DNA of 38,393 nt from an uncultured Bacteroidales bacterium (GCA_900539915.1 UQDU01000022.1:1-38393); one strand, 5' to 3'. Numbered from the stretch's first letter, positions 1 through 8,507 are shown. A program made the numbers and translations. The notes: generated by a model from the sequence alone, not told the origin.

Positions 1-57
1 AATCAAAAGATACACCACTCAGGATTTAATTTTTGTTATTAAACACCCTCTAAATCA
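1..57. repeat. Left copy of 57-bp terminal inverted repeat
   Basis: The first 57 bases are the reverse complement of positions 38325-38381, with two mismatches that I can see by eye. The repeat supplies the stop codon of the phospholipase gene (55-57). It looks like the end of a dispersed element, such as an insertion sequence, that continues outside the window, but no transposase is present here to prove this. Confidence 0.85.
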
Positions 58-912
58 ATATTCAGTGAACAGACGCGGTTTGATACATATGCCTACACGT
101 AGCATGGAATGGAACTGCTTGAACGCAAGCAAGCCTTCGCCATAGCCATTGTAGTATTGCATGAAGAGAAACTGGTTGTCACGCGGAAATATGCGGTACG
201 AAAGTTCTACGGTGGTATTGTAGTTGAGATTCCATCCGCGCCGCTTGGTCAGCAGCACCGAAAGCCCGAAGCGGCGGTTGATGGAGGTAAACGAAGTGCC
301 TACCTGATAGATGCCGCAATAGTCCAGGATGTCCTTGTTCTGGCCTCCGTCGATAATAGGAATCCACACCTTGCCATGGACAGTCAGCGTAGGGTCTATG
401 ATGATGTTTGTGGCCAGCGAAATCTTGTTCCACGAACGTGACTGCAGACCGTCGCGCCCGTTGCTTTCATGCTCAAGTATCAGAGTGACCTTGCCTATGA
501 AGCGGTCACGGGAAAAAAGGGGTTTTGACCAGCCTATTCCCGGATTGAAATTCAGGTCGGTCATGGGCATAGAGTTCTCGAAGACATTCCAAAAACACTT
601 CTGCGTATAAAACAGATAGAGATAAGTCCCCCAAGGCAAAGTGGCGCGGGTCAATCTTTGGGATATGGAAATCTGGAACTTTACGTCAGAATTTTCCTTA
701 GTGGCCTTATATCCTATCGGAGCACCTATTATAAAATAGTTATCCTTATACAACCCGAAATAAGGCCCGAGGTCAAAATCACGTTTTATGGAATCTGTAT
801 TGAGCTTGGGCGCGTCAGGGATATTCAGTATCTGGCCGTGGCACACGACCACAGCCGCCAGCACCATAGCCGAGACCATGGCCAATCTACGTATGCACCT
901 TGGGATAAGCAT
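55..912 (-). CDS. pldA: Outer-membrane phospholipase A (OMPLA family)
   Basis: This 285-residue protein is probably an outer-membrane phospholipase A1 that hydrolyses acyl chains from phospholipids in the outer leaflet. A hydrophobic N-terminus (about residues 8-26) looks like a signal peptide. The catalytic arrangement is visible: His148, Ser150 and Asn162 have the same spacing as His142, Ser144 and Asn156 of E. coli OMPLA, and Arg153 and Ser158 match the calcium-site positions, in the segment EHESNGRDGLQSRSWN. The length fits the family (E. coli about 289). The C-terminus ends with a plausible last beta-strand, and the TGA stop lies inside the terminal repeat, so the final residues may have been altered by insertion of that element. 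The gene is monocistronic as far as the window shows. Confidence 0.93.
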   Translation of the reverse strand: MLIPRCIRRLAMVSAMVLAAVVVCHGQILNIPDAPKLNTDSIKRDFDLGPYFGLYKDNYFIIGAPIGYKATKENSDVKFQISISQRLTRATLPWGTYLYLFYTQKCFWNVFENSMPMTDLNFNPGIGWSKPLFSRDRFIGKVTLILEHESNGRDGLQSRSWNKISLATNIIIDPTLTVHGKVWIPIIDGGQNKDILDYCGIYQVGTSFTSINRRFGLSVLLTKRRGWNLNYNTTVELSYRIFPRDNQFLFMQYYNGYGEGLLAFKQFHSMLRVGICIKPRLFTEY

Positions 913-916
913 GATG

Positions 917-924
917 CAAATATA
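917..924 (-). promoter_or_regulatory. Possible -7 box for pldA
   Basis: On the minus strand this reads TATATTTG, matching the Bacteroidota -7 consensus TAnnTTTG. It lies only 5 bp before the annotated start and I see no good -33 box, so it may be chance, or the true start may be slightly downstream. Confidence 0.35.
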
Positions 925-1007
925 GGCAAACTTTCAGTAATAACGATGTGTGGGGTTTCCGAAATGTGACTATAGGGCCAACATTGAAACCGTCAGGTAT
1001 AAACGCC

Positions 1008-1041
1008 AGAAGAGGAGACGCTTCACAGAGTCTCCTCTTCT
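1008..1041. other. 12-bp perfect hairpin in pldA-Nudix spacer
   Basis: AGAAGAGGAGAC pairs perfectly with GTCTCCTCTTCT across a 10-base loop. It lies downstream of the minus-strand Nudix gene and could end its transcript, although no strong T-run follows on that strand. The rest of the 913-1235 spacer is AT-rich, with a T-rich stretch near 1208-1228. I see no gene in it. Confidence 0.55.
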
Positions 1042-1235
1042 GATAATAAACCAATCATTATCACATTTCTTGCAATGGAAAAAGTAATCTTGCTATGTAC
1101 CTATAAAACGCGGAGCGTATGAAATAGTTCATAACAGATACTTTTTTCTGCAAATTTTCAAATCTAAAAATCGTAATAAACTTATTTACAACATATTATA
1201 TGCGTCAAATTTTTTATCATTTTTTTTGATGACCG

Positions 1236-1781
1236 TCAACTCAGCCGCGGCAAGCCTTCAAGCTCATGCAGCGAATGCTTCAAGACCCGGGTATATTCAT
1301 TTTCAAAATTGGGGGTGAAAATTCCTTTACCCATAGAGGTCTCGATTTCATCAATGTTCCAGAACCGGCCTCCGTCAAGCTCCTCAGATGGACGGATGCT
1401 GCCTACATCCGATACCACCGCAGCAAATACATGGACCAGCTCGCGCTCACGCTCTGAGGCAAACAGATACCGGCTGACAAATACCGGTGAAAACGATGCG
1501 AGTCCAAGCTCCTCGCGCACTTCGCGTGTCAGAGCGTCTTCGACCGTCTCGCCGAAATCCACATGACCGCCTACCGCCGTATCCCACCGCCCCGGCTGGA
1601 TGTCCTTCCACTCGGGACGTTTCTGCAAGTACAGCCGCCCCGACGAGTCGAACACATGGAGATGCACCACCGGATGGAGCAGCATGGAGCCGCCGTGGCA
1701 CTCCCCCCTCGTGGCCGAGCCGGTCACAGAGCCATCTTCGTCAACGATGGGAAACAGTTCGTGGGCGTTATCGTGAGTCAT
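1236..1781 (-). CDS. Nudix hydrolase, IPP-isomerase-like subgroup
   Basis: This 181-residue protein has a complete Nudix box at about residues 70-93, beginning GGHVDFGETVEDALTREV and ending with the REELGL signature, so it should hydrolyse a nucleoside-diphosphate-linked compound with a divalent metal. The N-terminal part (FPIVDEDGSVTG, then a conserved HPVVHLHVF segment) resembles the IDI/YfcD-type Nudix proteins common in Bacteroidales. The substrate cannot be told. It is cytoplasmic, with no signal peptide. It stands alone, divergent from the small gene at 1940. A TATATTTG box on the minus strand at 1843-1850 is a plausible promoter. Confidence 0.9.
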   Translation of the reverse strand: MTHDNAHELFPIVDEDGSVTGSATRGECHGGSMLLHPVVHLHVFDSSGRLYLQKRPEWKDIQPGRWDTAVGGHVDFGETVEDALTREVREELGLASFSPVFVSRYLFASERERELVHVFAAVVSDVGSIRPSEELDGGRFWNIDEIETSMGKGIFTPNFENEYTRVLKHSLHELEGLPRLS

Positions 1782-1842
1782 ATCTGTCAGGTTACATGCA
1801 GGTCCGCCGCATCTTCATGTCTCAGGCGGACATAGCCAGATG

Positions 1843-1850
1843 CAAATATA
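1843..1850 (-). promoter_or_regulatory. Possible -7 box for the Nudix gene
   Basis: Minus-strand TATATTTG fits TAnnTTTG and lies about 60 bp before the start codon, a normal leader length. I see no TTTG at the expected spacing upstream, so the support is only the -7 element. Confidence 0.45.
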
Positions 1851-1939
1851 GTGATTTTCTGTTAATTAATTAACTTCAACTTACTTTATACCTGTTTGAT
1901 TGTTATAATAATAAATGTCAACACTTTAATACACATGAT

Positions 1940-2290
1940 ATGCAAGCAAATATCATCCATCCGACAAATCTCATAGACGTAAAAATAACAGACACGACAG
2001 GCCACGAAGTTTACCACTACACAGGCCAGGGATTCAGAAATGTCGAACAGGCCATCGCTACAGCCTACTCAGGCCTTAAAGGCGAAGGCAACACATATGC
2101 CGGGCGCGCGGACGCAAGCCTTGAGGAAAATCCGTCATTTTTCCACTACTACAGGAACCCCGACAGCGGCGACAATGAAATAGAAAACTACGTGTTTACC
2201 GTAACCAATATGACCCTGCACACATCAGCGCGCTACCGTATCAACGCCGGCGGACACGTCAGGATTCTCCCCGAAACAGGAAATCAATAA
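1940..2290 (+). CDS. Hypothetical protein, 116 aa
   Basis: I do not recognise this protein. It has no signal peptide or membrane segment and looks like a small soluble alpha/beta protein, rich in Thr, Asn and Tyr, with several hydrophobic beta-like stretches near the end (YVFTVTNMTLH). It starts at an ATG that follows an AT-rich leader and ends 26 bp before the PepSY-like gene on the same strand, so the two may be co-transcribed. Coding is supported by an open frame of normal codon usage between two well-spaced genes, with no competing frame on either strand. Confidence 0.7.
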   Translation: MQANIIHPTNLIDVKITDTTGHEVYHYTGQGFRNVEQAIATAYSGLKGEGNTYAGRADASLEENPSFFHYYRNPDSGDNEIENYVFTVTNMTLHTSARYRINAGGHVRILPETGNQ

Positions 2291-2316
2291 TTACAACCAA
2301 ATAAATTTTTACAGGT

Positions 2317-2841
2317 ATGAAAACTACAAAACTATTATTTTCAGGTATTCTCGCCATAGCACTGGCCATACCGGCAGCCAACGCACAACAGCAACAGATG
2401 CCGCGCGAATACGGCGGCAACCCGGGTATCGTGGTCAGCAGTGAAAGCTCATCGATCAGCGACCTTCCACAACCGGCCCTCAAGTTTTTGAGCCACTACT
2501 ACAAGGGAGTCAATGTCAGCAAAGTAAAACGTGACTACATCCCCAACACCTTTGATGTAGACCTGGCCGACGGCACAGAGATTGAATTTGACGCACAGGG
2601 AAAAATCCTTGAAATAGACGCTCCCGACAACGCAGTGCTCAAAGCCGGTCTTGTACGCGACCTCGTCGGACGCAAGATGTACGACAAGCTGAAAAGCAAC
2701 GGTCAGGCCAACAATGTGGAGTCAATTGATTTCACCTACCAGAACGGCAAGCTGATCAAGGTAGAGACAGCATCACTGGCTTCACAGGAGCTGATATTCG
2801 ACCTCAACGGCAATCTGGTTATCATCGACGTAGACGACTGA
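2317..2841 (+). CDS. PepSY-like exported protein (DUF2874 type)
   Basis: This 174-residue protein has a clear signal peptide (MKTTKLLFSGILAIALAIPA, then ANA). The mature part has two repeated lobes of the PepSY-like fold seen in Bacteroidales periplasmic proteins. The first covers about residues 50-105 (LPQPALKFLSHYYKG, then a DVDLADGTEIEFDAQGKILE strand pair) and the second about 115-174. Members are small periplasmic proteins of unknown role, sometimes thought to bind or inhibit proteins. It follows the hypothetical gene at 1940 by 26 bp and is followed by a strong terminator. Confidence 0.85.
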   Translation: MKTTKLLFSGILAIALAIPAANAQQQQMPREYGGNPGIVVSSESSSISDLPQPALKFLSHYYKGVNVSKVKRDYIPNTFDVDLADGTEIEFDAQGKILEIDAPDNAVLKAGLVRDLVGRKMYDKLKSNGQANNVESIDFTYQNGKLIKVETASLASQELIFDLNGNLVIIDVDD

Positions 2842-2864
2842 CCTATACTCTTTCACACATAGCA

Positions 2865-2906
2865 AACGGCACGCAACCCACCATGGGGCTACGTGCCGTT
2901 CTTCTT
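2865..2906. terminator. Terminator between convergent genes
   Basis: AACGGCACG (2865-2873) pairs with CGTGCCGTT (2892-2900), followed on the plus strand by CTTCTTATTA. It sits between the PepSY-like gene (plus) and the CorC-like gene (minus) and can serve both. Confidence 0.8.
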
Positions 2907-2939
2907 ATTATAAATGTGTATCCGCACTCTGCTGTTATG

Positions 2940-4211
2940 TCACTCCGGCTTGGGTGCCGGCTCTATACGTATCAGCTCCAACCGGGTGGATGTCCGGCGC
3001 AGAATCGTGAAACTGAGGTCTCCGATTATGACCGTCTCCCCCTTGACAGGTATTGTTCCGGTATTATATAATATGTATCCGGCCACAGTCTGGTACTCGC
3101 TGTCTTCGGGTATCTCAAGATGGCACTTGTCACGCAGCGTCTCCACCTCCACTCGCCCTGAGCATTCATAGACTCCCGGGGCAGTCTCCTTGATGGCCTC
3201 CTCGGCCTTGTCATGCTCGTCACGGATGTCTCCGCAGATTTCCTCCACGAGGTCCTCGAGGGTCACGAGGCCCGATGTGCCGCCGAACTCATCGATAACT
3301 ATAGCCACCGAACGCTTCTCGCCGAGAAGACGCTTCATCATCTTATGGGCCAGAAGGGCCTCGGGGGCAAACAGCACCGGCTTGATTTTCGTAGTCCAGT
3401 CGACATCAGGGATAAACAGCTCCGAAACATGTATGTAGCCGACTATATTGTCTATATCCTCGCGATACACGATAATCTTGCTGCGGCCTGATGATGTGAA
3501 CAGCTCCGACAATTGCTCTCGCGAAGTGTCCTCGATGTCCACGGCCACAATCTCGTTGCGCGGCACCATGCAGTCGCGGAGATGTATGGTGGAGAAATCC
3601 AATGCATTATGGAATATCTTGACCTCGGTCTCTACCTGGGTCTCCGCGCTGTCACGCTCGCTCTCCTCGATGGTACGCTCGAGATACTGATTGAGGTCAG
3701 CGATAGAGAGCGTGGCCGATGGGGCATCCTCGCCCTTTACGCCCACAAGTTTCATCAGCCACTGTGACAGCTTGGTGGTGAACCATGATATGGGATAAAG
3801 CACGATGTAGAACAGCCACAGCGGCATGGCAAAAATCCGCAGATAGCTGTTGGGGTTGATGCGAAACACCGTCTTGGGGATAAACTCGCCCGTCAGCAGT
3901 ATGACCAGCGTGGAAATCACCGTCTGCAGCAGCAGTATCAGCGCCTCATTGTGCACGCCCCAGCTCTTGATGGGCCCGGTGAGTATCGCAGCGGCTCCCA
4001 TACCGTAGATTACAAGCATGATATTGTTGCCCACAAGTATAGTGGATATGAACATCTGTGACGAGGAATAGTAACGGTCTATGATGCGCCCTATGAGTCC
4101 GCCCTTCTCCACGTCAAGCTGAGTGCGCACGCGGTCAGCCGTGACGTAGGCTATCTCCACCCCCGAGAAAAGGGCTGAGAACAGAAGCGTTATTATGGTC
4201 AATACAAGCAT
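2940..4211 (-). CDS. CorC/HlyC-family CBS-domain membrane protein (GldE-like)
   Basis: This 423-residue protein has the architecture of the CNNM/CorC group. An N-terminal DUF21 membrane domain has hydrophobic segments at about residues 1-22, 55-77, 88-108 and 128-146. Two CBS domains follow at about 214-332, with the family signature IDEFGGTSGLVTLEDLVEEI at 307-326, and then a C-terminal CorC_HlyC transporter-associated domain at about 343-415. Relatives are linked to Mg/Co homeostasis, and in Bacteroidota the GldE variant assists gliding or lipoprotein functions. The exact role here is not shown. It is the last gene of the coaX operon, 43 bp after lptC, and ends at a shared terminator. Confidence 0.9.
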   Translation of the reverse strand: MLVLTIITLLFSALFSGVEIAYVTADRVRTQLDVEKGGLIGRIIDRYYSSSQMFISTILVGNNIMLVIYGMGAAAILTGPIKSWGVHNEALILLLQTVISTLVILLTGEFIPKTVFRINPNSYLRIFAMPLWLFYIVLYPISWFTTKLSQWLMKLVGVKGEDAPSATLSIADLNQYLERTIEESERDSAETQVETEVKIFHNALDFSTIHLRDCMVPRNEIVAVDIEDTSREQLSELFTSSGRSKIIVYREDIDNIVGYIHVSELFIPDVDWTTKIKPVLFAPEALLAHKMMKRLLGEKRSVAIVIDEFGGTSGLVTLEDLVEEICGDIRDEHDKAEEAIKETAPGVYECSGRVEVETLRDKCHLEIPEDSEYQTVAGYILYNTGTIPVKGETVIIGDLSFTILRRTSTRLELIRIEPAPKPE

Positions 4212-4254
4212 TTGCCTATCTGATTTTTATACATAGTATAACAATTGTCAAAGC

Positions 4255-5022
4255 CTAACGGCCCAATGATGTCACCGGCTTCTTGGGCTGCGGCGACCCC
4301 GGCATATTTCTTCCCGGCACGGGCATTAACTGGTTGACGTTCTGTGACGAAGTGGAAGGTGCCGGCTTGGGCTTCTCCGAAGTGCGCTGCGGAGGGGTCC
4401 GTACTGCCGATATGCTGTCAGCAGCCGACGGAGCTGTGGCATCGCCGGAGGGAGCACCGCCAAACATCGGACCTTCATCGCTGACAGGGAATATGCCGGA
4501 CACATTATTGACCGTGTAGTTTGTCAGCTGTTCGTCGCTGACAAATCCGTAGCCCTCTATGATGCGGTCGCTTTTCTCTATGTGGATGAAGGAGTCGCTG
4601 TAAATCTTATGGTTCTGCTGGTCCCAGAAAAGCTGGTTGGTCAGGAATTTCTCCTTGGCCACGTTTGCAATCCTCACGTTGCCGTCAAGACGCCAGAGTT
4701 CCTCGAGTTTAAAATATGTGGCCGAGTCACATCTGACTGTGGCGTCGCGACGCATCAGGTCATCAAACTTCTCAAGATTCAGACCGTCGGGAAACCGCCA
4801 GTGAGGCACTTTGGCCTCGTCGAACACCAACCACAAGGGCGAAATTATGCGGTAACGGGTTATGCCCGAGTCGCTTATAAGTGTCTCAACATCGCGCGTC
4901 ATCATTGTCGGAAATACTTCCGGATTAATCCGTCCCGACAGAAATTCCTTCTTCTCCTCCTTACAGGCCGTGATGGCCATTACGGTTATGAATAATATGA
5001 CCGATGACAGCAATTGTCTCAT
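4255..5022 (-). CDS. lptC: LPS-export periplasmic lipoprotein LptC
   Basis: LptC links the inner-membrane LptBFG transporter to LptA in lipopolysaccharide export. This 255-residue protein starts with a lipoprotein-type signal (hydrophobic segment, then AITAC, Cys20). Residues 30-185 show the LptC/OstA beta-jellyroll pattern: RYRIISPLWLVFDE, then repeated strand pairs around an LDGNVRIAN core and a final IEGYGFVSDEQLTNYTV segment. Residues about 190-255 form a Pro/Ser/Thr-rich, probably disordered tail that is longer than in the short proteobacterial LptC proteins. It sits 13 bp after the beta-barrel gene and before the CorC-like gene, an arrangement I recall from other Bacteroidales. Confidence 0.9.
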   Translation of the reverse strand: MRQLLSSVILFITVMAITACKEEKKEFLSGRINPEVFPTMMTRDVETLISDSGITRYRIISPLWLVFDEAKVPHWRFPDGLNLEKFDDLMRRDATVRCDSATYFKLEELWRLDGNVRIANVAKEKFLTNQLFWDQQNHKIYSDSFIHIEKSDRIIEGYGFVSDEQLTNYTVNNVSGIFPVSDEGPMFGGAPSGDATAPSAADSISAVRTPPQRTSEKPKPAPSTSSQNVNQLMPVPGRNMPGSPQPKKPVTSLGR

Positions 5023-5035
5023 TTGCAGCGGTGTG

Positions 5036-6313
5036 TCAGCGAATCTTGCTCTGCATGAACCAGCGTTCGTTGAAGTTCACGCCCAGTGTGATATTGAAGT
5101 AGTTTTCGGTAAGCAGTTTCACAGGCGATGTGGAACGGTGCTTGTATTCAAAACCGAGATTGACCACGGTCTTGCCGGCCACCGCCGGGAAACCGAAACC
5201 GCACGACAGGCCGAAGTCCTTGACCGAGTTGGTGTTGACGGTGATGTAATCACGGTTGTAATATCCACCCAGACGATATGCCACACGACGGAAATAGCTT
5301 CCTCGGGGGTCAGGCACCCACTGCAGGCCGGCTCCTATGCGGTATCGGTTCTGAAATTTGGTGCCTATGAAATTGTCGTTAGGCTCAAACTTGGCGTTTT
5401 TCCATCCCTGGTAGGTGAAATCAACCTCGGCCATGAAATTGCGGTTACGCTCATAGTTAAGGCCGACACCCCATGTGGCCGGGATGGCGAAATGATGGCG
5501 CAGCGACTCGCTGGCTATGGTGTCGCCTACATGGCCGCTGGAGCCCGCAGAGGTAACTTCGTCAAACTGGAGCACCATGCTCTTGCCGAGCAGGGCTTTA
5601 CCGGGCGAAAATGTCAGGCCGGCTGTCAGACGCTGACGCGGAGCCACCTCCATTCCATACTGGATACCGAAATCCATATGGAAGTCGCGTACCTGTATGA
5701 TCTGCTCAAAAAGCGACATGGTGCCTGTAGAGGCCGGTATGGCGTAAACGTCATTGTAGGTTGTGCCGAAGAAGTAGGCAAAATTCATACCCACGTTGAG
5801 ACCCTTGACTATGTTGAATCCGGCACCGAGATACAGCAGATTCAGACCGCCGGAGCCCTGACGTGACGCAGAGCCGTTGTCAATCTTGGAGCCGAACGAG
5901 TAGCCTATCGACGAATACGGCAGCAGACCTATAGACATGCCCAGACGCTTGCTCACAGGGAAAGCCATGGTCACATAGTCGAGACCACCGCCGTAGTTGT
6001 GCTGCTTGTTGGTCACATCGGAGTTATGGAGCTTCTCGCTTGACCATATATTGGTGAAATCAAGCCCCATGTCAAAGAGGAATGTAAGAGAATCTCGGGC
6101 AGCATAGCTGGCCGGATTCATCACATTGATCTGACGGCCTGACGACATGGCATAGCCCACTCCGCCCATCTGACGCTGGGCCGAAGTGGCATTGTCACGC
6201 AGAATACCGTAGCCAAACTTGGAGTAGGGAGTCTGTGCCGATAAGCTTTCAGATGCCGTCACCATAGCCATCGCCACGGCCAGGAGCGTTATAACTTTAT
6301 TTCTTATTTTCAT
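5036..6313 (-). CDS. Outer-membrane beta-barrel protein (FadL/OmpP1-like)
   Basis: This 425-residue protein has a signal peptide (MKIRNKVITLLAVAMAMVTA, cleavage near SLSAQ) and an alternating beta-strand pattern through to the C-terminus. The mature N-terminus (TPYSKFGYGILRD, QMGGVGYAM, INVMNPASYA) is typical of Bacteroidales outer-membrane proteins distantly related to the FadL/OmpP1 long-chain fatty-acid porins. Transport substrate unknown. Its start overlaps the end of coaX by 17 bp, and lptC follows after 13 bp, so it belongs to the coaX-lptC operon and is plausibly involved in envelope biogenesis. Confidence 0.8.
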   Translation of the reverse strand: MKIRNKVITLLAVAMAMVTASESLSAQTPYSKFGYGILRDNATSAQRQMGGVGYAMSSGRQINVMNPASYAARDSLTFLFDMGLDFTNIWSSEKLHNSDVTNKQHNYGGGLDYVTMAFPVSKRLGMSIGLLPYSSIGYSFGSKIDNGSASRQGSGGLNLLYLGAGFNIVKGLNVGMNFAYFFGTTYNDVYAIPASTGTMSLFEQIIQVRDFHMDFGIQYGMEVAPRQRLTAGLTFSPGKALLGKSMVLQFDEVTSAGSSGHVGDTIASESLRHHFAIPATWGVGLNYERNRNFMAEVDFTYQGWKNAKFEPNDNFIGTKFQNRYRIGAGLQWVPDPRGSYFRRVAYRLGGYYNRDYITVNTNSVKDFGLSCGFGFPAVAGKTVVNLGFEYKHRSTSPVKLLTENYFNITLGVNFNERWFMQSKIR

Positions 6314-7034
6314 TGTATAGTAATATTCTGTTTAATCCTTTGCTTACAAGATGCTCCTCTACGTCCACCTCGAAATCAAGGAGCGGACTCAGCAACGGCG
6401 CATTGCCGCCCGTCATGACCACCTTGGTGTCACGCAACTTGCTCATGTAGAAGCTCACGGCACCCACGATGCCATAGACCGCGCCGAGTATCATGGCATC
6501 GGCTGTGTCTTTGCCGAGCACCCTCTGATGGTCGATGCTCGCAGGCACTTCAAGCTGGGGCAGACGTGCTGTGTATCGGTGGAGCGCATCAAGCCTCATC
6601 TTGAGACCCGGCGTGATATTGCCTCCGCGAAATGTCCCGTCGGCTGTGACGAAATCATATGTGACGGCGGTGCCGGCATCCACGACCAGCAGATTCTGGT
6701 CAGGATGGAGCGACACGGCCCCTACAGCCGCCGCTATGCGGTCAGCCCCGAGAGTGCCCGGAGTGCCGTAGTCTATCTTGATAGGCAGACGGCAACGGCT
6801 CGACAAGCGGCATACATGCCTGGCTATGTGCCTTATGCTTTCGAGCACGGCTTTGCCGTCGTCAGACACGGAGCAATATATGGCGGCGTCGATGGCTCCG
6901 CGCCCGTTGGTGAAACGTTCGACGGTCTGTACGCACAAATGCTCCTCGTTGACTATGTCAACGAGCCGGGTGTCATCCCACAGTGCCATTTTGGCTACCG
7001 TATTGCCTTGATCGATGGTAAGATTCAGTGACAT
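6297..7034 (-). CDS. coaX: Type III pantothenate kinase
   Basis: CoaX phosphorylates pantothenate in the first step of CoA synthesis and belongs to the ASKHA (actin/hexokinase) fold. The 245-residue length is normal. Visible motifs are the N-terminal phosphate-binding IDQGNTVAKMALW (residues 7-19), the PGTLGADRIAA segment, the catalytic LLVVDAGTAVTYDFV region and GGNITPGLKMRLDALHRYTARLP, all characteristic of type III enzymes. It is the first gene of a minus-strand operon with a beta-barrel protein, lptC and a CorC-like gene, and overlaps the next gene by 17 bp. A TAACTTTG box just upstream is a plausible promoter. Confidence 0.95.
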   Translation of the reverse strand: MSLNLTIDQGNTVAKMALWDDTRLVDIVNEEHLCVQTVERFTNGRGAIDAAIYCSVSDDGKAVLESIRHIARHVCRLSSRCRLPIKIDYGTPGTLGADRIAAAVGAVSLHPDQNLLVVDAGTAVTYDFVTADGTFRGGNITPGLKMRLDALHRYTARLPQLEVPASIDHQRVLGKDTADAMILGAVYGIVGAVSFYMSKLRDTKVVMTGGNAPLLSPLLDFEVDVEEHLVSKGLNRILLYNENKK

Positions 7035-7041
7035 ACCGCCA

Positions 7042-7049
7042 CAAAGTTA
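7042..7049 (-). promoter_or_regulatory. -7 box of the coaX operon
   Basis: Minus-strand TAACTTTG, an exact TAnnTTTG match, lies 8-15 bp before the coaX start and 20 bp after the holA stop. It would give a very short leader. No clear -33 box is seen, so coaX may also be read from holA. Confidence 0.45.
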
Positions 7050-7068
7050 CTAATAAATCTTGTAAAAT

Positions 7069-8100
7069 TTACGAGGGCAGCACACCACGCGCCGTGAAAA
7101 TGCGGTAGATGAGGTCACGCAGCATCTCCGAGGCATCCTGTCGGCTGCCGATGCCCTTTGATTTCACATCGAAATCACGTATGGCTGAAACTATTTCGGC
7201 TGTCTGGAAGGCATTGAAGTTTCGCGCAGCGGTCTCATAGTTACGCAATTGCCACGACTGGCTGAACCCCATGGCTGCCATCAGCGACGCAGGGCTCTTG
7301 TCAGGCGTAAAATGATATACGAGAAGATTGGAAAACAGGTTGAACACGCTGCTTGCCACGGCCTGTGGCGGATTGGACTTGGGATTGGCCTTGAAATACT
7401 CCACAATCTGCATGCTCTTGCGGAAATTGCGGGAGATGATGGCATCGGTCAGCTCATAGCTGTTGAAATCTTTGGATATGCCTATGTTGCGCTCTATGGC
7501 CTCGGGGGTGACTGTGGCCTTGGGCGGAAGCACCATGGCCAGCTTTGCCACGGCATTATGGACTTTCGACAGATCGGCACCGAGATAGTCCTTTAACATG
7601 GTCAGAGCCTTGACCTCGATGGCCAGGCCGTGCTCGTCGACAATCGCCTTGATGCACTGCGGCAGGTCCTTGGGCTTGGGACGCTCGGAAGTGAATATGA
7701 CCGCACCCTTTTTGGCGGCATCCATCATAGCCTTGCCCTTAGGTTTGTCGCCGCGGAAGCATATCACCAGCACCGTAGTGGGCGAAGGCGACAGGATATA
7801 TCCGGCAAGCTTGTCGAGCTGGTCGGCCCTCATGGTCTGCGCCTCCTTGAGTATCACCACCTGACGGTCCGACATCATGGGATAGCGTCGGGCGGTCTCC
7901 ACCACATTAGCCACGTCAAGCTGCTGCGACCCGTAGATTACGAAAAGATTGAAATCGCGGTCAGCCTCGTCGATTACCCCCTCAAAGGCCTCAATCAGGC
8001 GGTCGGCATAATACCCCTCCTGCCCGGCCAGTATATATACCGGCTGGAGACTGCGGTGACGTATGTCATTGCGAAGCGATGCGAAAGTGAGTGATGCCAT
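7069..8100 (-). CDS. holA: DNA polymerase III subunit delta
   Basis: HolA is the clamp-loader delta subunit that opens the sliding clamp. This 343-residue protein matches the family in length and in its opening segment, LQPVYILAGQEGYYADRLI (residues 18-36), where delta proteins have a degenerate nucleotide-binding region, followed by VVETARRYPMMSDRQVVILKEA and a mid-region on polymer clamp-loader lines (DYLGADLSKVHNAVAKLAM, then the IGISKDFNSYELTDAI segment). The C-terminal helical collar domain spans about residues 215-340. It lies between the ribosomal-protein cluster and coaX, all on the minus strand. Confidence 0.92.
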   Translation of the reverse strand: MASLTFASLRNDIRHRSLQPVYILAGQEGYYADRLIEAFEGVIDEADRDFNLFVIYGSQQLDVANVVETARRYPMMSDRQVVILKEAQTMRADQLDKLAGYILSPSPTTVLVICFRGDKPKGKAMMDAAKKGAVIFTSERPKPKDLPQCIKAIVDEHGLAIEVKALTMLKDYLGADLSKVHNAVAKLAMVLPPKATVTPEAIERNIGISKDFNSYELTDAIISRNFRKSMQIVEYFKANPKSNPPQAVASSVFNLFSNLLVYHFTPDKSPASLMAAMGFSQSWQLRNYETAARNFNAFQTAEIVSAIRDFDVKSKGIGSRQDASEMLRDLIYRIFTARGVLPS

Positions 8101-8221
8101 AGGTGCTTATATGTCCGCTGTGTTTCAGGTCGCTAAGTTACGAAATTTTTATCGGCAATTATCCTATAAGACTTATAAGATTTATACGACGTATAACCAT
8201 CCGCCCGGTTAGAAATGCAGT

Positions 8222-8260
8222 ATGCTCCGCACGGGGCTTGTGAGCCACTGTGCGGAGCAT
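8222..8260 (-). terminator. Hairpin after the rpmB operon
   Basis: ATGCTCCGCAC pairs with GTGCGGAGCAT (11 bp, 17-base loop) about 100 bp after the end of the DUF4295 gene on the minus strand. The following minus-strand sequence is only weakly T-rich, so termination efficiency is uncertain. Confidence 0.65.
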
Positions 8261-8357
8261 GCCGAAGTTATGCTAAAGAGGCTATGCTTGCCGTAACCGC
8301 AGAGACGGTTGCGGCTGCTGTCTCTTGTGTTTTTGATTTATATCAGTCAGTGGAGGA

Positions 8358-8507
8358 TTACTTAAGCGCGTCCTTGACTGCGTCGTTGGGCACCATAGTC
8401 TCCTGGAAAGTGTAAGCACCGGTCTTGGGTGACTTCACCATCTTGATGACTTTGCTGTATGTACGTCCTTCACCCTTCTGCAGCGAAGCGACTGTTTTCT
8501 TTGCCAT
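8358..8507 (-). CDS. DUF4295 small basic protein
   Basis: A 49-residue, strongly basic protein starting MAKKTVASLQKGEGRTYSKV and ending VPNDAVKDALK. It matches the small DUF4295 proteins that follow rpmG in most Bacteroidales genomes. Its function is unknown, but its size, charge and constant place beside L28 and L33 suggest a ribosome-associated role, which is inference. It lies 46 bp after rpmG on the same strand. In the Bacteroides genomes I recall, ftsY follows this gene. Here it is absent and holA comes next. Confidence 0.9.
   Translation of the reverse strand: MAKKTVASLQKGEGRTYSKVIKMVKSPKTGAYTFQETMVPNDAVKDALK

Noticed and set aside
4862..5866. 334-codon plus-strand open frame opposite the beta-barrel gene
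   Set aside because: It is antisense to a gene with a clear signal peptide and beta-strand pattern, and its translation shows no domain or composition of a real protein.
6351..7031. 226-codon plus-strand frame opposite coaX
   Set aside because: The minus-strand coaX has all family motifs; the plus frame is its shadow.
8215..8415. 66-codon plus-strand frame near the rpmB operon end
   Set aside because: It overlaps the terminator hairpin and is antisense to the DUF4295 gene.
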